From NCBI GenBank assembly GCA_965601475.1, contig OZ271832.1, positions 1,798,001-1,862,000 on the forward strand: 64,000 bases of DNA. Reading direction: 5' to 3'. Position 1 is the first letter of the stretch. Each line of letters opens with the position of its first letter. Below the pieces are notes generated by a model. The model worked only from the letters and a program-made list of their open reading frames with translations. It was not told where the DNA came from and ran no database searches. Below, piece after piece: positions 35,968 through 45,393 of this stretch. Both the position numbers and the translations under genes were made by a program. The stretch is from JAWPMT01 sp965601475 (lineage in GTDB: Bacteria > Bacteroidota > Bacteroidia > Cytophagales > Cyclobacteriaceae).

Positions 35968-36423
35968 TCAAAGGACCTTCTCCAACTTGGAGGTGGATGA
36001 GACCGCACGCTCCATCAAATCAATAAACTGGTTCTTTTCCTCATTCGTGAATTCATTGAGCACATGGTGTCCGTAGTGAAATAGCTTCTCCCAAAGCATG
36101 TTGTATATGCCCTTACCTTTGGGGCTCAGAGAAACGATCACAATACGCCGATCCTGAGGTGAATAATCCCTCTCCACCAAATCCCTTTCGATTAGCTTGT
36201 CTATTACGCCAGTGGCCGTACTCATCGGTACCTGTATGAACTCTGCAACCTGTCGCATGATCATCGACCCTTGCTGCCCAATCATCACACACAGACCAAA
36301 ATCCCGTTTTGAAATCGGACCGAAGGCCTCCATACAAGAGCTATCTACCTGCTGCATGCCGAGCATTAGGCCCTGCAAACCGTGTATAAATCGTTCTACT
36401 TGCTCTTTTTCTGACGCCCCCAT
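35968..36423 (-). CDS. MarR family transcriptional regulator
   Basis: The protein is about 151 residues from the ATG at 36423; a TTG 18 bases upstream is possible. The winged helix-turn-helix is clear: GSMIMRQVAEFIQVPMSTATGVIDKLIERDLVERDYSPQDRRIVIVSLSPKG, with the wing DxRxxxVxLT-like pattern DRRIVIVSLS. It likely represses its own gene and the downstream RND operon, since palindromic sites of one type precede both. The inducing ligand is unknown. MarR proteins often respond to lipophilic or phenolic compounds, which fits an RND exporter. Confidence 0.92.
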   Translation of the reverse strand: MGASEKEQVERFIHGLQGLMLGMQQVDSSCMEAFGPISKRDFGLCVMIGQQGSMIMRQVAEFIQVPMSTATGVIDKLIERDLVERDYSPQDRRIVIVSLSPKGKGIYNMLWEKLFHYGHHVLNEFTNEEKNQFIDLMERAVSSTSKLEKVL

Positions 36424-36447
36424 GGTATTGAAATTTCTCAAAAATAC

Positions 36448-36460
36448 TTCGATATTCGAA
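36448..36460. promoter_or_regulatory. Perfect palindrome upstream of marR (candidate autoregulatory operator)
   Basis: TTCGATATTCGAA forms TTCGA-N3-TCGAA and lies about 25 bp before the MarR start codon. It shares TTCG and CGAA ends with the two sites before the RND operon. Confidence 0.55.
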
Positions 36461-36526
36461 ATATTCCAACGGAAGCGGCCAATTCAGGTTGTAATTGCCC
36501 AGTGATTCCCTTCCAGGAATCAGCAC

Positions 36527-36916
36527 TCAATGCTGACCTTGGTGAGAAGCCAGAACGGAAATTTGGTATTCCACGCGCTTGATTTCCCGTTTGATCTCAT
36601 TCTTGTCCATTTGCATCCAGTTCCACAATTTCAGCATGCTAATACCGCTTGCTGACAAAATGATAACCATACTCCAAAGTATAATCATCTTCAGTGATGT
36701 TGCGTTGGCGAATGCGAACCCACTGTAAATCACAACTCCCAATAGCACAAAGATCATAATGCCCGTGGCTACGGCCGCCCAACCATATCTGCTTTTGAAT
36801 ACACCACCATATTCCTGCAACATGTTTTTGTCTTCAAGCTGATCATAGTAAGCTGCTTCCTCATTGCTCAGTGTTTCTCTGATCAGATCATCGATGTCCC
36901 TGTCATTCGTTTTCAT
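36527..36916 (-). CDS. DUF6768-type membrane protein, probable sigma-factor partner
   Basis: The 129-residue protein has a charged cytoplasmic N-terminus (DRDIDDLIRETLSNEEAAYYDQL), two membrane spans (residues about 48-66 and 76-96) and a C-terminal helix (MDKNEIKREIKRVEYQISVLA). It begins 14 bp inside the end of the sigma-factor gene, so the two are translationally coupled. That arrangement suggests an anti-sigma or sigma-regulating role, although it has no zinc-binding anti-sigma motif. The DUF assignment is from recalled pattern. Confidence 0.7.
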   Translation of the reverse strand: MKTNDRDIDDLIRETLSNEEAAYYDQLEDKNMLQEYGGVFKSRYGWAAVATGIMIFVLLGVVIYSGFAFANATSLKMIILWSMVIILSASGISMLKLWNWMQMDKNEIKREIKRVEYQISVLASHQGQH

Positions 36917-37445
36917 GATATTGATTTATTAACTGTTTCAAATTCTCTCTGGCCCTGAAGAGCCTCGATTTCACCGTCCCATGGGGTATCCCCATGATCC
37001 CTGCCATCTCCCTCAGGCCCATCCCCTCCAAATAGTGTAGTCTTAATATGAGTTTCTGATCCGTCGGCAAGCCTGCAATGGCTCGCTCCATTTGGCTGAG
37101 TAACTCCTCACGGTCTGTAGCAGTGGCTCCGTCGTCCGGTGGGTCATCAGATGTACTTTCGCGTCCCTTTTGCTTCCGCAGCCAATCCACAGATTTGTTA
37201 TTGGCCATACGCAAAATCCAGGAGCCAAAGCTCGCTGTTACCCTGAGCTTTCGAATATCTTTAGCCACAGCCACCCAACAGTCTTGGGCAAGGTCTTTGG
37301 CGACCTCCTGGTCTCCAACTCTCCACCTTATCTGACGGACAATCCTCTGATGCCAACGGCGGACCAAAAGATCAAATGCCTTTGCATCCCCCTTTTGAGT
37401 ATTCAGCACCAATAACTCATCAAAAATCTTTTCTGGAGAAGTCAT
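36903..37445 (-). CDS. ECF-type RNA polymerase sigma factor
   Basis: The 180-residue sigma-70 family protein has region 2 (AFDLLVRRWHQRIVRQIRWRVGDQEVAKDLAQDCWVAVAK, then FGSWILRMANNKSVDWLRKQ) and region 4 (LPTDQKLILRLHYLEGMGLREMAGIMGIPHGTVKSRLFRARENLK). Its size is normal for ECF sigmas. It forms an operon with the membrane protein that overlaps its 3' end, and it is divergent from the YdeI-like gene. Confidence 0.92.
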   Translation of the reverse strand: MTSPEKIFDELLVLNTQKGDAKAFDLLVRRWHQRIVRQIRWRVGDQEVAKDLAQDCWVAVAKDIRKLRVTASFGSWILRMANNKSVDWLRKQKGRESTSDDPPDDGATATDREELLSQMERAIAGLPTDQKLILRLHYLEGMGLREMAGIMGIPHGTVKSRLFRARENLKQLINQYHENE

Positions 37446-37513
37446 TTCACTATAATGTCGGTAAAAGTCAAGTGGGGTTCACCGATTGCCATAATTATTT
37501 TTGTCATGTGGAA

Positions 37514-38095
37514 ATGAAGGATGGAGTCAAGGCGGTGGTGGCCAAGGATGCGAGTGCCTGGAGGCAATGGCTCTCCTTACATCATACCTCAGAGAAGCGC
37601 GTTTGGCTGATCATTTATCACAAGAGCAGCCCTACCCCAAGCATAAGTTACGATGAAGCTGTGGACGAAGCCCTATGCTTCGGCTGGGTGGACAGCAAGC
37701 CCAACAAGCGGGACCATGAATCATTCTATCAATATTTCTCAGTGCGCAACCCTGCGAGCAACTGGAGCAGGATCAACAAAGAGAAGATTCGTAAACTTCA
37801 AGATGCCGGCAAACTAGCGCCATCTGGTCTGGAAATGGTCCTTCACGCCAAGGAAACCGGCACCTGGGACGCCCTCAACGATGTAGAGAACCTGGTCATC
37901 CCAGAAGAAATGTTGGCTCTGTTCAGTCAAAACCCAACCGCCAAAACTCATTTTGAAAATTTTCCCAAATCCGTGAAGAGAGGCATATTGGAATGGATAT
38001 TCAATGCGAGAAGACCGGCAACCCGCCAAAAGCGCATCAATGAGACTGTGGAGTTGGCGACACGCAATATCAGAGCCAACCAATATCAACGCTAA
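37514..38095 (+). CDS. YdeI/OmpD-associated family protein
   Basis: The protein is about 193 residues from MKDGVKAVVAKDASAW. It shows the YdeI pattern WRQWLSLHHTSEKRVWLIIYHK, then ISYDEAVDEALCFGWVDSKPNKRD and FSVRNPASNWSRINKEKIRKL, with the C-terminal block FENFPKSVKRGILEWIFNARRPATRQKRINETVELA. The family has been linked to resistance to some antimicrobial peptides and bacteriocins, but the biochemical role is unclear. The longer upstream frame overlaps the divergent sigma gene and was not used. It nearly abuts the convergent kinase gene. Confidence 0.85.
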   Translation: MKDGVKAVVAKDASAWRQWLSLHHTSEKRVWLIIYHKSSPTPSISYDEAVDEALCFGWVDSKPNKRDHESFYQYFSVRNPASNWSRINKEKIRKLQDAGKLAPSGLEMVLHAKETGTWDALNDVENLVIPEEMLALFSQNPTAKTHFENFPKSVKRGILEWIFNARRPATRQKRINETVELATRNIRANQYQR

Positions 38096-38096
38096 G

Positions 38097-40442
38097 TCAC
38101 GAGTCCGAAAGTACCTGGAGGAGCTTCGCTTTCAAGTCTTTAGGATGAAAAGGTTTGAGTACAAAACCCTCCATACCTGCCTCAGTGATTTGCAATTCTT
38201 GTTCCGCGACGGTGGAAGCCGTGAGAGCCAGTATCGGGATATCAGGTTTCATGGCTTTAATGGCTTTGCTCGCTTCATACCCGTCCATTACCGGCATGTG
38301 AAGGTCCATCAGAATCAATGCATAGTCATTGTCCTGGGTTTTGTCAACCGCCTCCTGACCATTTGTTGCTTTGTCCAGTTCCATGCCCCATCTGCTGAGA
38401 AATTCCTCAGCGATAACCATATTCATCAGATTATCTTCCACAATCAAGACCCGCTTACCTTCAAGGTTTTCGGGATTGGTCTCTATAGGTTCTTTGTCCA
38501 TCTCCTTTCGCTTTGTTCTAATGTCCGCTGTTTTTGCCTTCTCCAGTTTTATTTCAAATGAAAACACCGACCCCTGCCCAAGCGTACTTGTCACCTTGAT
38601 CTGGCTTCCGTACAAATTCAATATTCCCCTCACAATCGACAAGCCGAGCCCGGTTCCCCCAAACTCACGCGTTGTGGACGTGCTGGCCTGGGTGAATCGG
38701 TCAAAGATCAGCTCCATATGATCTTTGTGAATCCCCGGGCCTGTATCCTTTATACGAACATCCAGGATTTGCGAATCACTATTGTCCTGCAAAACCTCAA
38801 TTTCCACATCAATTCTACCCTCTGCCGTGAACTTGAGGGCATTGTTGATCAAATTGTTGAATACCTGGGCGATGCGTACCGGATCCGCCAAAAAGTGGTG
38901 GTAGATACGCTCATCCACATCAAGGTATATCGGAATATTCTTCAGGATGGATTGTCCCTCGTATCCCTTCACAATTTTCTCTGCGTGCTCCCGAAGGTTG
39001 ACCGGGAGACGCTCCAATTTCAGGGACCCGGAATCAATCTTGTTGAAATCGAGGATATCATTGATCAAAGAGGTCAGATTTTCCGCGGAAAAGGTCAGCG
39101 ACTCCAAATTTCTTATTTGATCTTGTCTGGGATTGCTTCTCAATGTGAGGTGTGCCATGCCAACAATAGCATTGAGCGGCGTTCTGATCTCATGGGAAAT
39201 GGTAGCCAGGAAATCCGTTTTCGCTTCATTGGCGAGCTGGGCCTTTCTCAACAGTTCCTTGAAGGAATAGGCAAACTGATGTGAGAGCAGCAAGGATTGG
39301 GAAAAGAAGAAAGAAATATATCCCCAAAACGAAACCCTATCACTTGCGTCAAGCAATTGAAAATATGAGAGGATATTATAGCTGAAAATGAACAAGGCAA
39401 TCGCTATACTCAAAAGTGCATATAAGCCACCGGGCCTTTTGCGTTTCCAGGCTGTGACATATACCCGTACCGTATATGAAAATGCCGCCAATAGAAACAG
39501 GAAGAAGGGAGTAACGATCTGAGAGAAATAAAATAGCGGCAAGACAATGGTACTCATCATGCACAACCAACAAATGATACTGACAAATCTGACGAAGCGC
39601 TGAGAAGTATCCAGGGGGTAGAGACGTATCAAAAACTGCGCAAAAAGCAGTACGCTGGCGAATAGGCTTATATACTCAAGCCTGATGGCAATCCACCAGG
39701 GATATCCATCAATCAGAGAATGCAATACATAGTGACCGGACCCTATGATCCGATAGGAATAAGTAATGCAGAAAAGGGAGAAATAGAGTATCGAAGCCTG
39801 GTGACGGCCAAATAAATAAAGGCCTAGAAAGAATAGCCCTCCCATGATCAGACAACCGGTCAGCAGTAGGTCATACGCCTGTTGGTTTCGTGAGAGTCTG
39901 GAGATCACGGGTTCCGAACCAAAAACCATCGGTTCCAGAGCTCCCCCCTTACTGTGCTCAAAATTTGAAATCTGTAGAATCAGTTCCAATGTGTCTGAAG
40001 CAGCATTGAAATCCACCTTCTTGGGTTGCCAGAACGGTTGGTGTTCTTGCATGGTACGCCCCACCTTCCCATTCTTCGCCACCAATTGCCCGTCTGCATA
40101 CAAGGCATAAGCACAATACATGTCTTCTACCAAGGCGGAAAATTTTGATGTGCCAGTGGGTAACAGAAGCTTCAACCTGTAAGTAGCAAAGCCAAAAGGT
40201 GGCAATTTCTCACCTGCCAATTCCAAATCACTCCAAAGAGCCGGAAATGCCACCAACATATAATCTAGGGAATCCAACTCTTCCGCAGAATCGGCAAGGG
40301 TGTTCCAGTAAAACTCGTATTCACCCGAAAGCAACATGGGTTCCTGCGGGTCCCAGTTCCGGAGGTCCAATACCCCTTGGCGAGTTTGAGAAAAACTGAG
40401 GTGGCCGACCAATAAGACGACTAACGCAAAAAAATGGCGCAC
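38097..40442 (-). CDS. Hybrid histidine kinase with 7TM-DISM sensor region
   Basis: The protein is about 781 residues from a GTG start. I chose GTG at 40442 because a signal peptide (RHFFALVVLLVGHLSFSQT) follows directly; the frame stays open to an ATG at 40742, but the extra 100 residues look unlike coding sequence. Parts in order: a periplasmic beta-sandwich sensor, seven membrane spans, HisKA with FLATISHEIRTPLNAIVGM, HATPase with NNLINNALKFTAEG, DTGPGIHKDH and GGTGLGLSIVRGIL, and a C-terminal receiver with phosphoacceptor Asp in ALILMDLHMPVMDG. It should feed a phosphorelay, but no separate Hpt or output gene is adjacent. Confidence 0.88.
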   Translation of the reverse strand: MRHFFALVVLLVGHLSFSQTRQGVLDLRNWDPQEPMLLSGEYEFYWNTLADSAEELDSLDYMLVAFPALWSDLELAGEKLPPFGFATYRLKLLLPTGTSKFSALVEDMYCAYALYADGQLVAKNGKVGRTMQEHQPFWQPKKVDFNAASDTLELILQISNFEHSKGGALEPMVFGSEPVISRLSRNQQAYDLLLTGCLIMGGLFFLGLYLFGRHQASILYFSLFCITYSYRIIGSGHYVLHSLIDGYPWWIAIRLEYISLFASVLLFAQFLIRLYPLDTSQRFVRFVSIICWLCMMSTIVLPLFYFSQIVTPFFLFLLAAFSYTVRVYVTAWKRKRPGGLYALLSIAIALFIFSYNILSYFQLLDASDRVSFWGYISFFFSQSLLLSHQFAYSFKELLRKAQLANEAKTDFLATISHEIRTPLNAIVGMAHLTLRSNPRQDQIRNLESLTFSAENLTSLINDILDFNKIDSGSLKLERLPVNLREHAEKIVKGYEGQSILKNIPIYLDVDERIYHHFLADPVRIAQVFNNLINNALKFTAEGRIDVEIEVLQDNSDSQILDVRIKDTGPGIHKDHMELIFDRFTQASTSTTREFGGTGLGLSIVRGILNLYGSQIKVTSTLGQGSVFSFEIKLEKAKTADIRTKRKEMDKEPIETNPENLEGKRVLIVEDNLMNMVIAEEFLSRWGMELDKATNGQEAVDKTQDNDYALILMDLHMPVMDGYEASKAIKAMKPDIPILALTASTVAEQELQITEAGMEGFVLKPFHPKDLKAKLLQVLSDS

Positions 40443-40797
40443 TTCCAAATTTAAGATCGGGCTAATCCAGAGTGGAATATAGTTGATGCCGAAGGAAAAC
40501 CTGAAGTTTACCCGTAGATCCCTTGTTTTTTCTTGTTCGAAAGGAATGAAAACATATCCAGAGCAACACAGCAATCCTGGAATGTTACGCCAATCCACAA
40601 TAACCCATCCGCAGATTAGTCCGAAACCGCAAACTATTACGAGGACTCTGGATTCCACTGTCACAAACTCATGGTTCCCGACATTTGGGTTGTTTCCTCT
40701 TGTGGAAATAAGAGACCGAAAATCCTTCGTAGCATATTGCATGTTATGAATTAACTTACCTAATGGTTTGTCCCTAAAAGAAAATAGGTTGCGACTT
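40443..40797. other. Divergent intergenic region between the hybrid kinase and the outer-membrane locus
   Basis: About 355 bp that remains open in the kinase frame but has no conserved protein pattern. It must contain the promoters of both the kinase and the TonB-receptor locus. I see no clear -7/-33 pair or repeat in it. Confidence 0.4.
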
Positions 40798-41505
40798 ATG
40801 AGAACCCCCTACCTCGCCTTCATGACTGTCTTTGTTTGCGTTGCGCATTTAGGCCACAGCCAATCAGCCAATTGGCGAAATGATAGCACTTTCATAAAAC
40901 TCACTAAGTGGCATGACCAGGAGGTGGGCGCAGAAAACAGTGGTCTGTACGAAGGGCTGCTGTATCCTATGGTCTCCAAGTCGAGAGACACACACCAATT
41001 CTTTGGCAGACGCGGATGGTCCAAGGGCTCTATACTCCTGAAGGGAAGCTGGTACTTTGACATTGACTTGGCGCTGGACATTGCAACGCAGTCCTTGGTG
41101 TTGAAGCACCCCAACCTGGGACGAAGGGATGGCATCTCTATGCTCATGGAAAATGTGCAGGAATTCACCATTGCTGGTCATCGCTTTGTGCACCTGCCAG
41201 ATAAGGGCCTTTACGACCTGTTGATGGAGGGTAATACCTTCCAATTGCTCAGCACTAGGCGGAAAACAGAACGAGCCGAAGGAGGGGGCGTAGTTTACAA
41301 AGAAGAAAACAAATATTTCCTTCAAGATGCCTCCACTGGCAATATCCTGCCATTGCGAGGAAAAAAAGATCTTCTGGTCTATCATCCAGAAGCCGCAGAG
41401 ATTTCAAAGCAAATCAGTCGTCAACAAGGCTTGAAACTCAAGATGCGCGATGAACAAAAATTAGTGGCATTCACAAAAGCTTTCGATGAAGAAATTAGCA
41501 ATTAA
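40798..41505 (+). CDS. Secreted protein of unknown function, first gene of the TonB/DUF4249 locus
   Basis: The protein is about 235 residues from the ATG at 40798. A signal peptide (YLAFMTVFVCVAHLGHSQ) is followed by a mature domain with YEGLLYPMVSKSRDTHQFFG, GSILLKGSWYFDIDLALDIATQSLVLKHP, FVHLPDKGLYDLLMEGNTFQLLSTRRK and KYFLQDASTGNILPLRGKKDL. The family is not recognised. Its 3' end overlaps the TonB receptor start by 20 bp, so they are co-translated and probably act together at the outer membrane. Confidence 0.78.
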   Translation: MRTPYLAFMTVFVCVAHLGHSQSANWRNDSTFIKLTKWHDQEVGAENSGLYEGLLYPMVSKSRDTHQFFGRRGWSKGSILLKGSWYFDIDLALDIATQSLVLKHPNLGRRDGISMLMENVQEFTIAGHRFVHLPDKGLYDLLMEGNTFQLLSTRRKTERAEGGGVVYKEENKYFLQDASTGNILPLRGKKDLLVYHPEAAEISKQISRQQGLKLKMRDEQKLVAFTKAFDEEISN

Positions 41506-44209
41506 GGGCGCCTTTATTGTAGGGTGTTTGCTTCTATCAGGCAAATTGCCCGCCCAGGACAGGACCTACTCCATCACATTCAATAACCAGCAACTCAGCG
41601 CTGCGCTGTCCCTATTGGAACAACAGACGGGTTACCAGTTCTTCTTCAAAGAATCTTGGATGCAGAACCAAACGGTGACAGCGAGTTTCTCAAATGAAAC
41701 CATACAGGGTATCCTGGATACAATCCTCTCCGATGCGAAAATTCAGTATGTGATATTGGACTCAAAGATTGTCCTGACCAACAACACGCCCATTATCACG
41801 GAACTTCAGACAGAAGGCCCTTCAGCAGGCAACCAGTATCTCTTTGCAAGAGAATTTGAAGAGAGCGAAGAATCCGTGAAGATTCTTGGCGACCGTTCTC
41901 AGATGAAGGTAGGCGGCGAATCCCTGGTGGTAGGATTCGTGAAGAATTTCTCCAATGACGAACCCATCGTTGGTGCAGTGGTATACACAGAAAATCCGGA
42001 AATCAGTACTGTCACCGACGCCAATGGATTCTACACAATCAACCTCCCGAATGGGGAAAATGAGATAAAAGTTCGTTACACCGGCATGAAATTGGCCAAA
42101 CAGAAAGTAATTCTCTTTTCTGAGGGCAATCTCAATATCAACATGGAAGTCGAAGCCACATTGCTGGAGGAGATCACAGTGACGGCATTTCAGGACGCAA
42201 ATGTGAAAAGTACTAAAATGGGCGTGAGTACACTGGAAATGGAATCACTCAAGAATGTGCCCAAAGTGCTGGGTGAAAATGATGTAGTACAGGTAGCGCT
42301 AACATTGCCCGGGGTACAAAATGTAGGTGAGGGCAGTGCCGGAATCAATGTAAGGGGAGGAAAAACCGACCAAAACCTGATGCTTTTTAACAACGCCACT
42401 GTGTACAACCCTTTTCACTTTTTTGGTTTTTTCTCTGCTTTCAACGCCGATATCATGGGTGAGACTGAACTCTACAAGAATAGTATTCCAGCCAATTATG
42501 GAGGCAGGCTTTCTTCACTGTTGGATGTGAAGATGAAAGTTGCGGACAAGGAGAAATTTCATGGCAAAGGGGGCATCAGTCCGGTAACCAGCCAGCTAAG
42601 CTTCGAAGTCCCAATTATCAAAGGAAAGACCTCATTTGCCACGGGCGTCCGTACTACCTACTCCGACTGGATCCTGGATAGGGTCAATAATGAGAACATC
42701 AGAAACGCCGACCCATCATTCATCGACGTTGCGGGCAATCTCCACCATCAATACGGCACCAATAGCAGTATCACGGTCACGGGGTACTACAGTCGCGACG
42801 AGTTCAGGATCACGACGGATTCCCTGTACTCCTATTTCAATTTCAACACAGGCATCGATTGGAAGCACTTCTTCTCTGACAAACTGGCCGTACAGCTCAT
42901 TGCCAATACGAGCCAGTACGCTTTTGATATTGACTACGACGTTTTCCCGGAAAGTGCTTTCAACTATGGTTTTGAGATAGAGGAACGCTTCGGTCAGTTT
43001 AATGTCAATTACTTCCCTAACGACCAACATGATGTACTGGTGGGTGCCGATGTGCGGCTTTATGACCTCAAGCCAGGATTCTTCAGAAGGTTGGGTGAGA
43101 CCTCTTTGGTAGAAGAGGAGGAAATTAACCCGGAAAAAGGTCGAGAGACCTCCATTTTCATTTCCGACAATTTTTCCATCACTGACAACCTAACGCTCTA
43201 TGCAGGATTGAGATATTCCATATTTACTGCATTGGGGGGCAGGCCGGTCAACTTCTATTCGCCCGACGCACCAAGAACTGAAAACACCATTACTTCAACG
43301 GTGGATTTTGACGAAGGTGAAAATATCGCCACTTTCCACGGCCCTGAAACTCGGATATCCATGCGCTATGCACTGGACAATACTTCTTCGATCAAGGCCG
43401 CCTACAACAGGACCAGGCAGTACATACATGCACTGTCTAATAACATCTCCATCTCCCCCACAGATACCTGGAAGCTTAGCGACTCAAACTTCGCACCTCA
43501 GCTTTCTCAGCAGTTCTCAGCAGGCTACTTCAAGAACTTCCGGGGAAATGCCATCGAAACCTCCGCTGAGATTTACTTCAAGACTTTCGAAAACCTCGTG
43601 GATTACAAGGTTGGTGCAGACCTTGTTCTGAATCCTTTGATTGAAACAGATGTATTGCAAGGTGAAGGCCGGGCCTGGGGCCTGGAATTACTGGCACGTA
43701 AGAACACCGGGAAATTGACTGGATGGATCGCTTATACTTACAGTCGTTCACAGCAGAGATTCGACTCCCAATTCAGCGAGGAGAGAATCAATGGTGGTGA
43801 ATTCTTCCCAACGAATTTTGAGAAGCCCCATGACATCAGCCTGGTCTCTAACTATAAGCATACGCGCCGTTACAGTTTCTCCTTGAACATGGCGTACTCC
43901 ACAGGCCGGCCAATTACTTACCCAACGGCAAAATATCAGCTCTCCGGTACGGAGATCGTTCATTTCTCAGAACGAAACAAGTTCAGAATCCCAGATTACT
44001 TCCGGGTAGACATCAGTGTCAATATCGAGGGCTCGCATCGGGTCAAAAAACTGGGACACAGCTATTGGTCATTCTCCATTTACAACGTGACAGCAAGAAG
44101 GAATGTATATTCTATCTTCTTCACCAACAACAATGGAACGATCGAAGCATTTGAGCTGTCGGTTCTGGGGACGGCCATTCCTTCCATCAGCTACAATTTC
44201 AAATTCTGA
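41486..44209 (+). CDS. SusC-like TonB-dependent receptor with STN domain
   Basis: The 907-residue outer-membrane protein contains, in order, a signal peptide (GAFIVGCLLLSGKLPAQ), an STN domain (about 25-105; SITFNNQQLSAALSLLEQQTGYQFFFKE), a carboxypeptidase-D regulatory-like domain (about 150-225; VGFVKNFSNDEPIVGAVVYTEN), a plug (about 235-370; NVPKVLGENDVVQVALTLPGVQ, INVRGGKTDQNLMLFNNATVYNP) and a 22-strand-type barrel ending in aromatic FKF. STN domains in receptors usually contact an anti-sigma factor or signal inward, but no FecR gene is next to it. There is no SusD; DUF4249 genes follow instead, overlapping in TGATG. Confidence 0.93.
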   Translation: MKKLAIKGAFIVGCLLLSGKLPAQDRTYSITFNNQQLSAALSLLEQQTGYQFFFKESWMQNQTVTASFSNETIQGILDTILSDAKIQYVILDSKIVLTNNTPIITELQTEGPSAGNQYLFAREFEESEESVKILGDRSQMKVGGESLVVGFVKNFSNDEPIVGAVVYTENPEISTVTDANGFYTINLPNGENEIKVRYTGMKLAKQKVILFSEGNLNINMEVEATLLEEITVTAFQDANVKSTKMGVSTLEMESLKNVPKVLGENDVVQVALTLPGVQNVGEGSAGINVRGGKTDQNLMLFNNATVYNPFHFFGFFSAFNADIMGETELYKNSIPANYGGRLSSLLDVKMKVADKEKFHGKGGISPVTSQLSFEVPIIKGKTSFATGVRTTYSDWILDRVNNENIRNADPSFIDVAGNLHHQYGTNSSITVTGYYSRDEFRITTDSLYSYFNFNTGIDWKHFFSDKLAVQLIANTSQYAFDIDYDVFPESAFNYGFEIEERFGQFNVNYFPNDQHDVLVGADVRLYDLKPGFFRRLGETSLVEEEEINPEKGRETSIFISDNFSITDNLTLYAGLRYSIFTALGGRPVNFYSPDAPRTENTITSTVDFDEGENIATFHGPETRISMRYALDNTSSIKAAYNRTRQYIHALSNNISISPTDTWKLSDSNFAPQLSQQFSAGYFKNFRGNAIETSAEIYFKTFENLVDYKVGADLVLNPLIETDVLQGEGRAWGLELLARKNTGKLTGWIAYTYSRSQQRFDSQFSEERINGGEFFPTNFEKPHDISLVSNYKHTRRYSFSLNMAYSTGRPITYPTAKYQLSGTEIVHFSERNKFRIPDYFRVDISVNIEGSHRVKKLGHSYWSFSIYNVTARRNVYSIFFTNNNGTIEAFELSVLGTAIPSISYNFKF

Positions 44210-45393
44210 TGAGCAGGAGCGGCATATTTCCTTTGCTGTCGCTGCTGGCTGGATCTTGCACCCAGCCCATCTCCCTGGAGGAAGTGAGTGGTGACCTTGG
44301 CACACTCGTGATAGAAGGGATCATCACTGATCAATCTCAAAAACAGCAAATCAGCATCACAAGGACAGTGCAGTTGAAGGCAGATGTCACAGGCGTGGCC
44401 GTAACCAATGCTCAAGTACAGATTGCTGTAAATCAGGAACGATTGTTAGAATTTGAAGAGGAAGAACCTGGCATCTACCGATCCAAGGAAGTATATGCAG
44501 GACAAGTCGGTTCCGAATATCAACTATTCTTCACATTGGCCAACGGAGCCATCTATCAAAGTGAAAAAGTGGAGATGCTGGCGACACCAGAAATCGACTC
44601 GGTCTATGCCACTTTTACGAGCAATCCGATTATCAATCGAGATGGAGGAAATTTTGACTTTTTCCTGGATGCACGTAGTAACAGTACACAATCGCACCAC
44701 TTCCGGTGGACCTGGACATCGGCATCGGCTTTGTTGATGGAAACTCCTTCAAGATATGAGTGGCTCGGTGGGAATGAAACGCGTGTTCGTGAACGAGGGG
44801 GCGACAACGACCAGGACCAGGTCGAATTGTGCTGGATTGTGAAACAGTCTCCTCAAATCCTGGTATCCAGCGAGCCCGTGGAAGGCCTGGGCATTCGATC
44901 CCAACAGATCCATGGATTCCACTCGGACTCAAAAGCTATGCGAGTCAGTTTTGGGATAGAAGTTAAGCAATATGGATTATCGGATGCCTCCTACAGGTAC
45001 TGGAGCCTTCTGGCAGAGACTAATCAAGGTTCGGGGTTTCTCTTTGACAAGCAAGTGGGGCCAGTCCCGGGAAACGTTGTCAATACACGAGACAAAGAAG
45101 AATTAGTGCTGGGCATCTTTGAGGCTGCGGAAGAAAAAGTGTATTACCGCCAGTTCCATCCGCTTGAATTCTGGAGGCAAGGATATCTGAGGACGACGGG
45201 TTTCCATATCGACTGTTCTGACATACAGGCACTCCAAACGACCACGGACGAGATAGGTGAGTTCATGGAGCGCAATGCTTCCGGATGGGAGATTGGCTTT
45301 TTCGTGACGGGTGGTATGGTCTATTACTTCCCTAAGCGATGTGCCAATTGCACTTTATATGGTACAAATCAAAAACCTGATTTCTGGTTATGA
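44209..45393 (+). CDS. DUF4249 lipoprotein, copy 1 of 4
   Basis: The 394-residue protein has a lipobox (LLAGSC, Cys near residue 17), so it is lipid-anchored, probably on the outer membrane. DUF4249 features: an opening LVIEGIITDQSQKQQISITRTVQ, a middle IDSVYATFTSNPI, the block PSRYEWLGGNETRVRERGGDN, and the C-terminal RCANCTLYGTNQKPDFW with its paired cysteines. It overlaps the receptor stop by one base and the next copy by 4 bp. It probably sits with the receptor where SusD would in other systems; that is an inference from location. Confidence 0.88.
   Translation: MSRSGIFPLLSLLAGSCTQPISLEEVSGDLGTLVIEGIITDQSQKQQISITRTVQLKADVTGVAVTNAQVQIAVNQERLLEFEEEEPGIYRSKEVYAGQVGSEYQLFFTLANGAIYQSEKVEMLATPEIDSVYATFTSNPIINRDGGNFDFFLDARSNSTQSHHFRWTWTSASALLMETPSRYEWLGGNETRVRERGGDNDQDQVELCWIVKQSPQILVSSEPVEGLGIRSQQIHGFHSDSKAMRVSFGIEVKQYGLSDASYRYWSLLAETNQGSGFLFDKQVGPVPGNVVNTRDKEELVLGIFEAAEEKVYYRQFHPLEFWRQGYLRTTGFHIDCSDIQALQTTTDEIGEFMERNASGWEIGFFVTGGMVYYFPKRCANCTLYGTNQKPDFWL

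Noticed and set aside
40443..40742. 100-residue N-terminal extension of the hybrid kinase
   Set aside because: A signal peptide directly after the GTG at 40442 gives a normal secreted-sensor start; the extension has an unlikely composition. An alternative start cannot be fully excluded.
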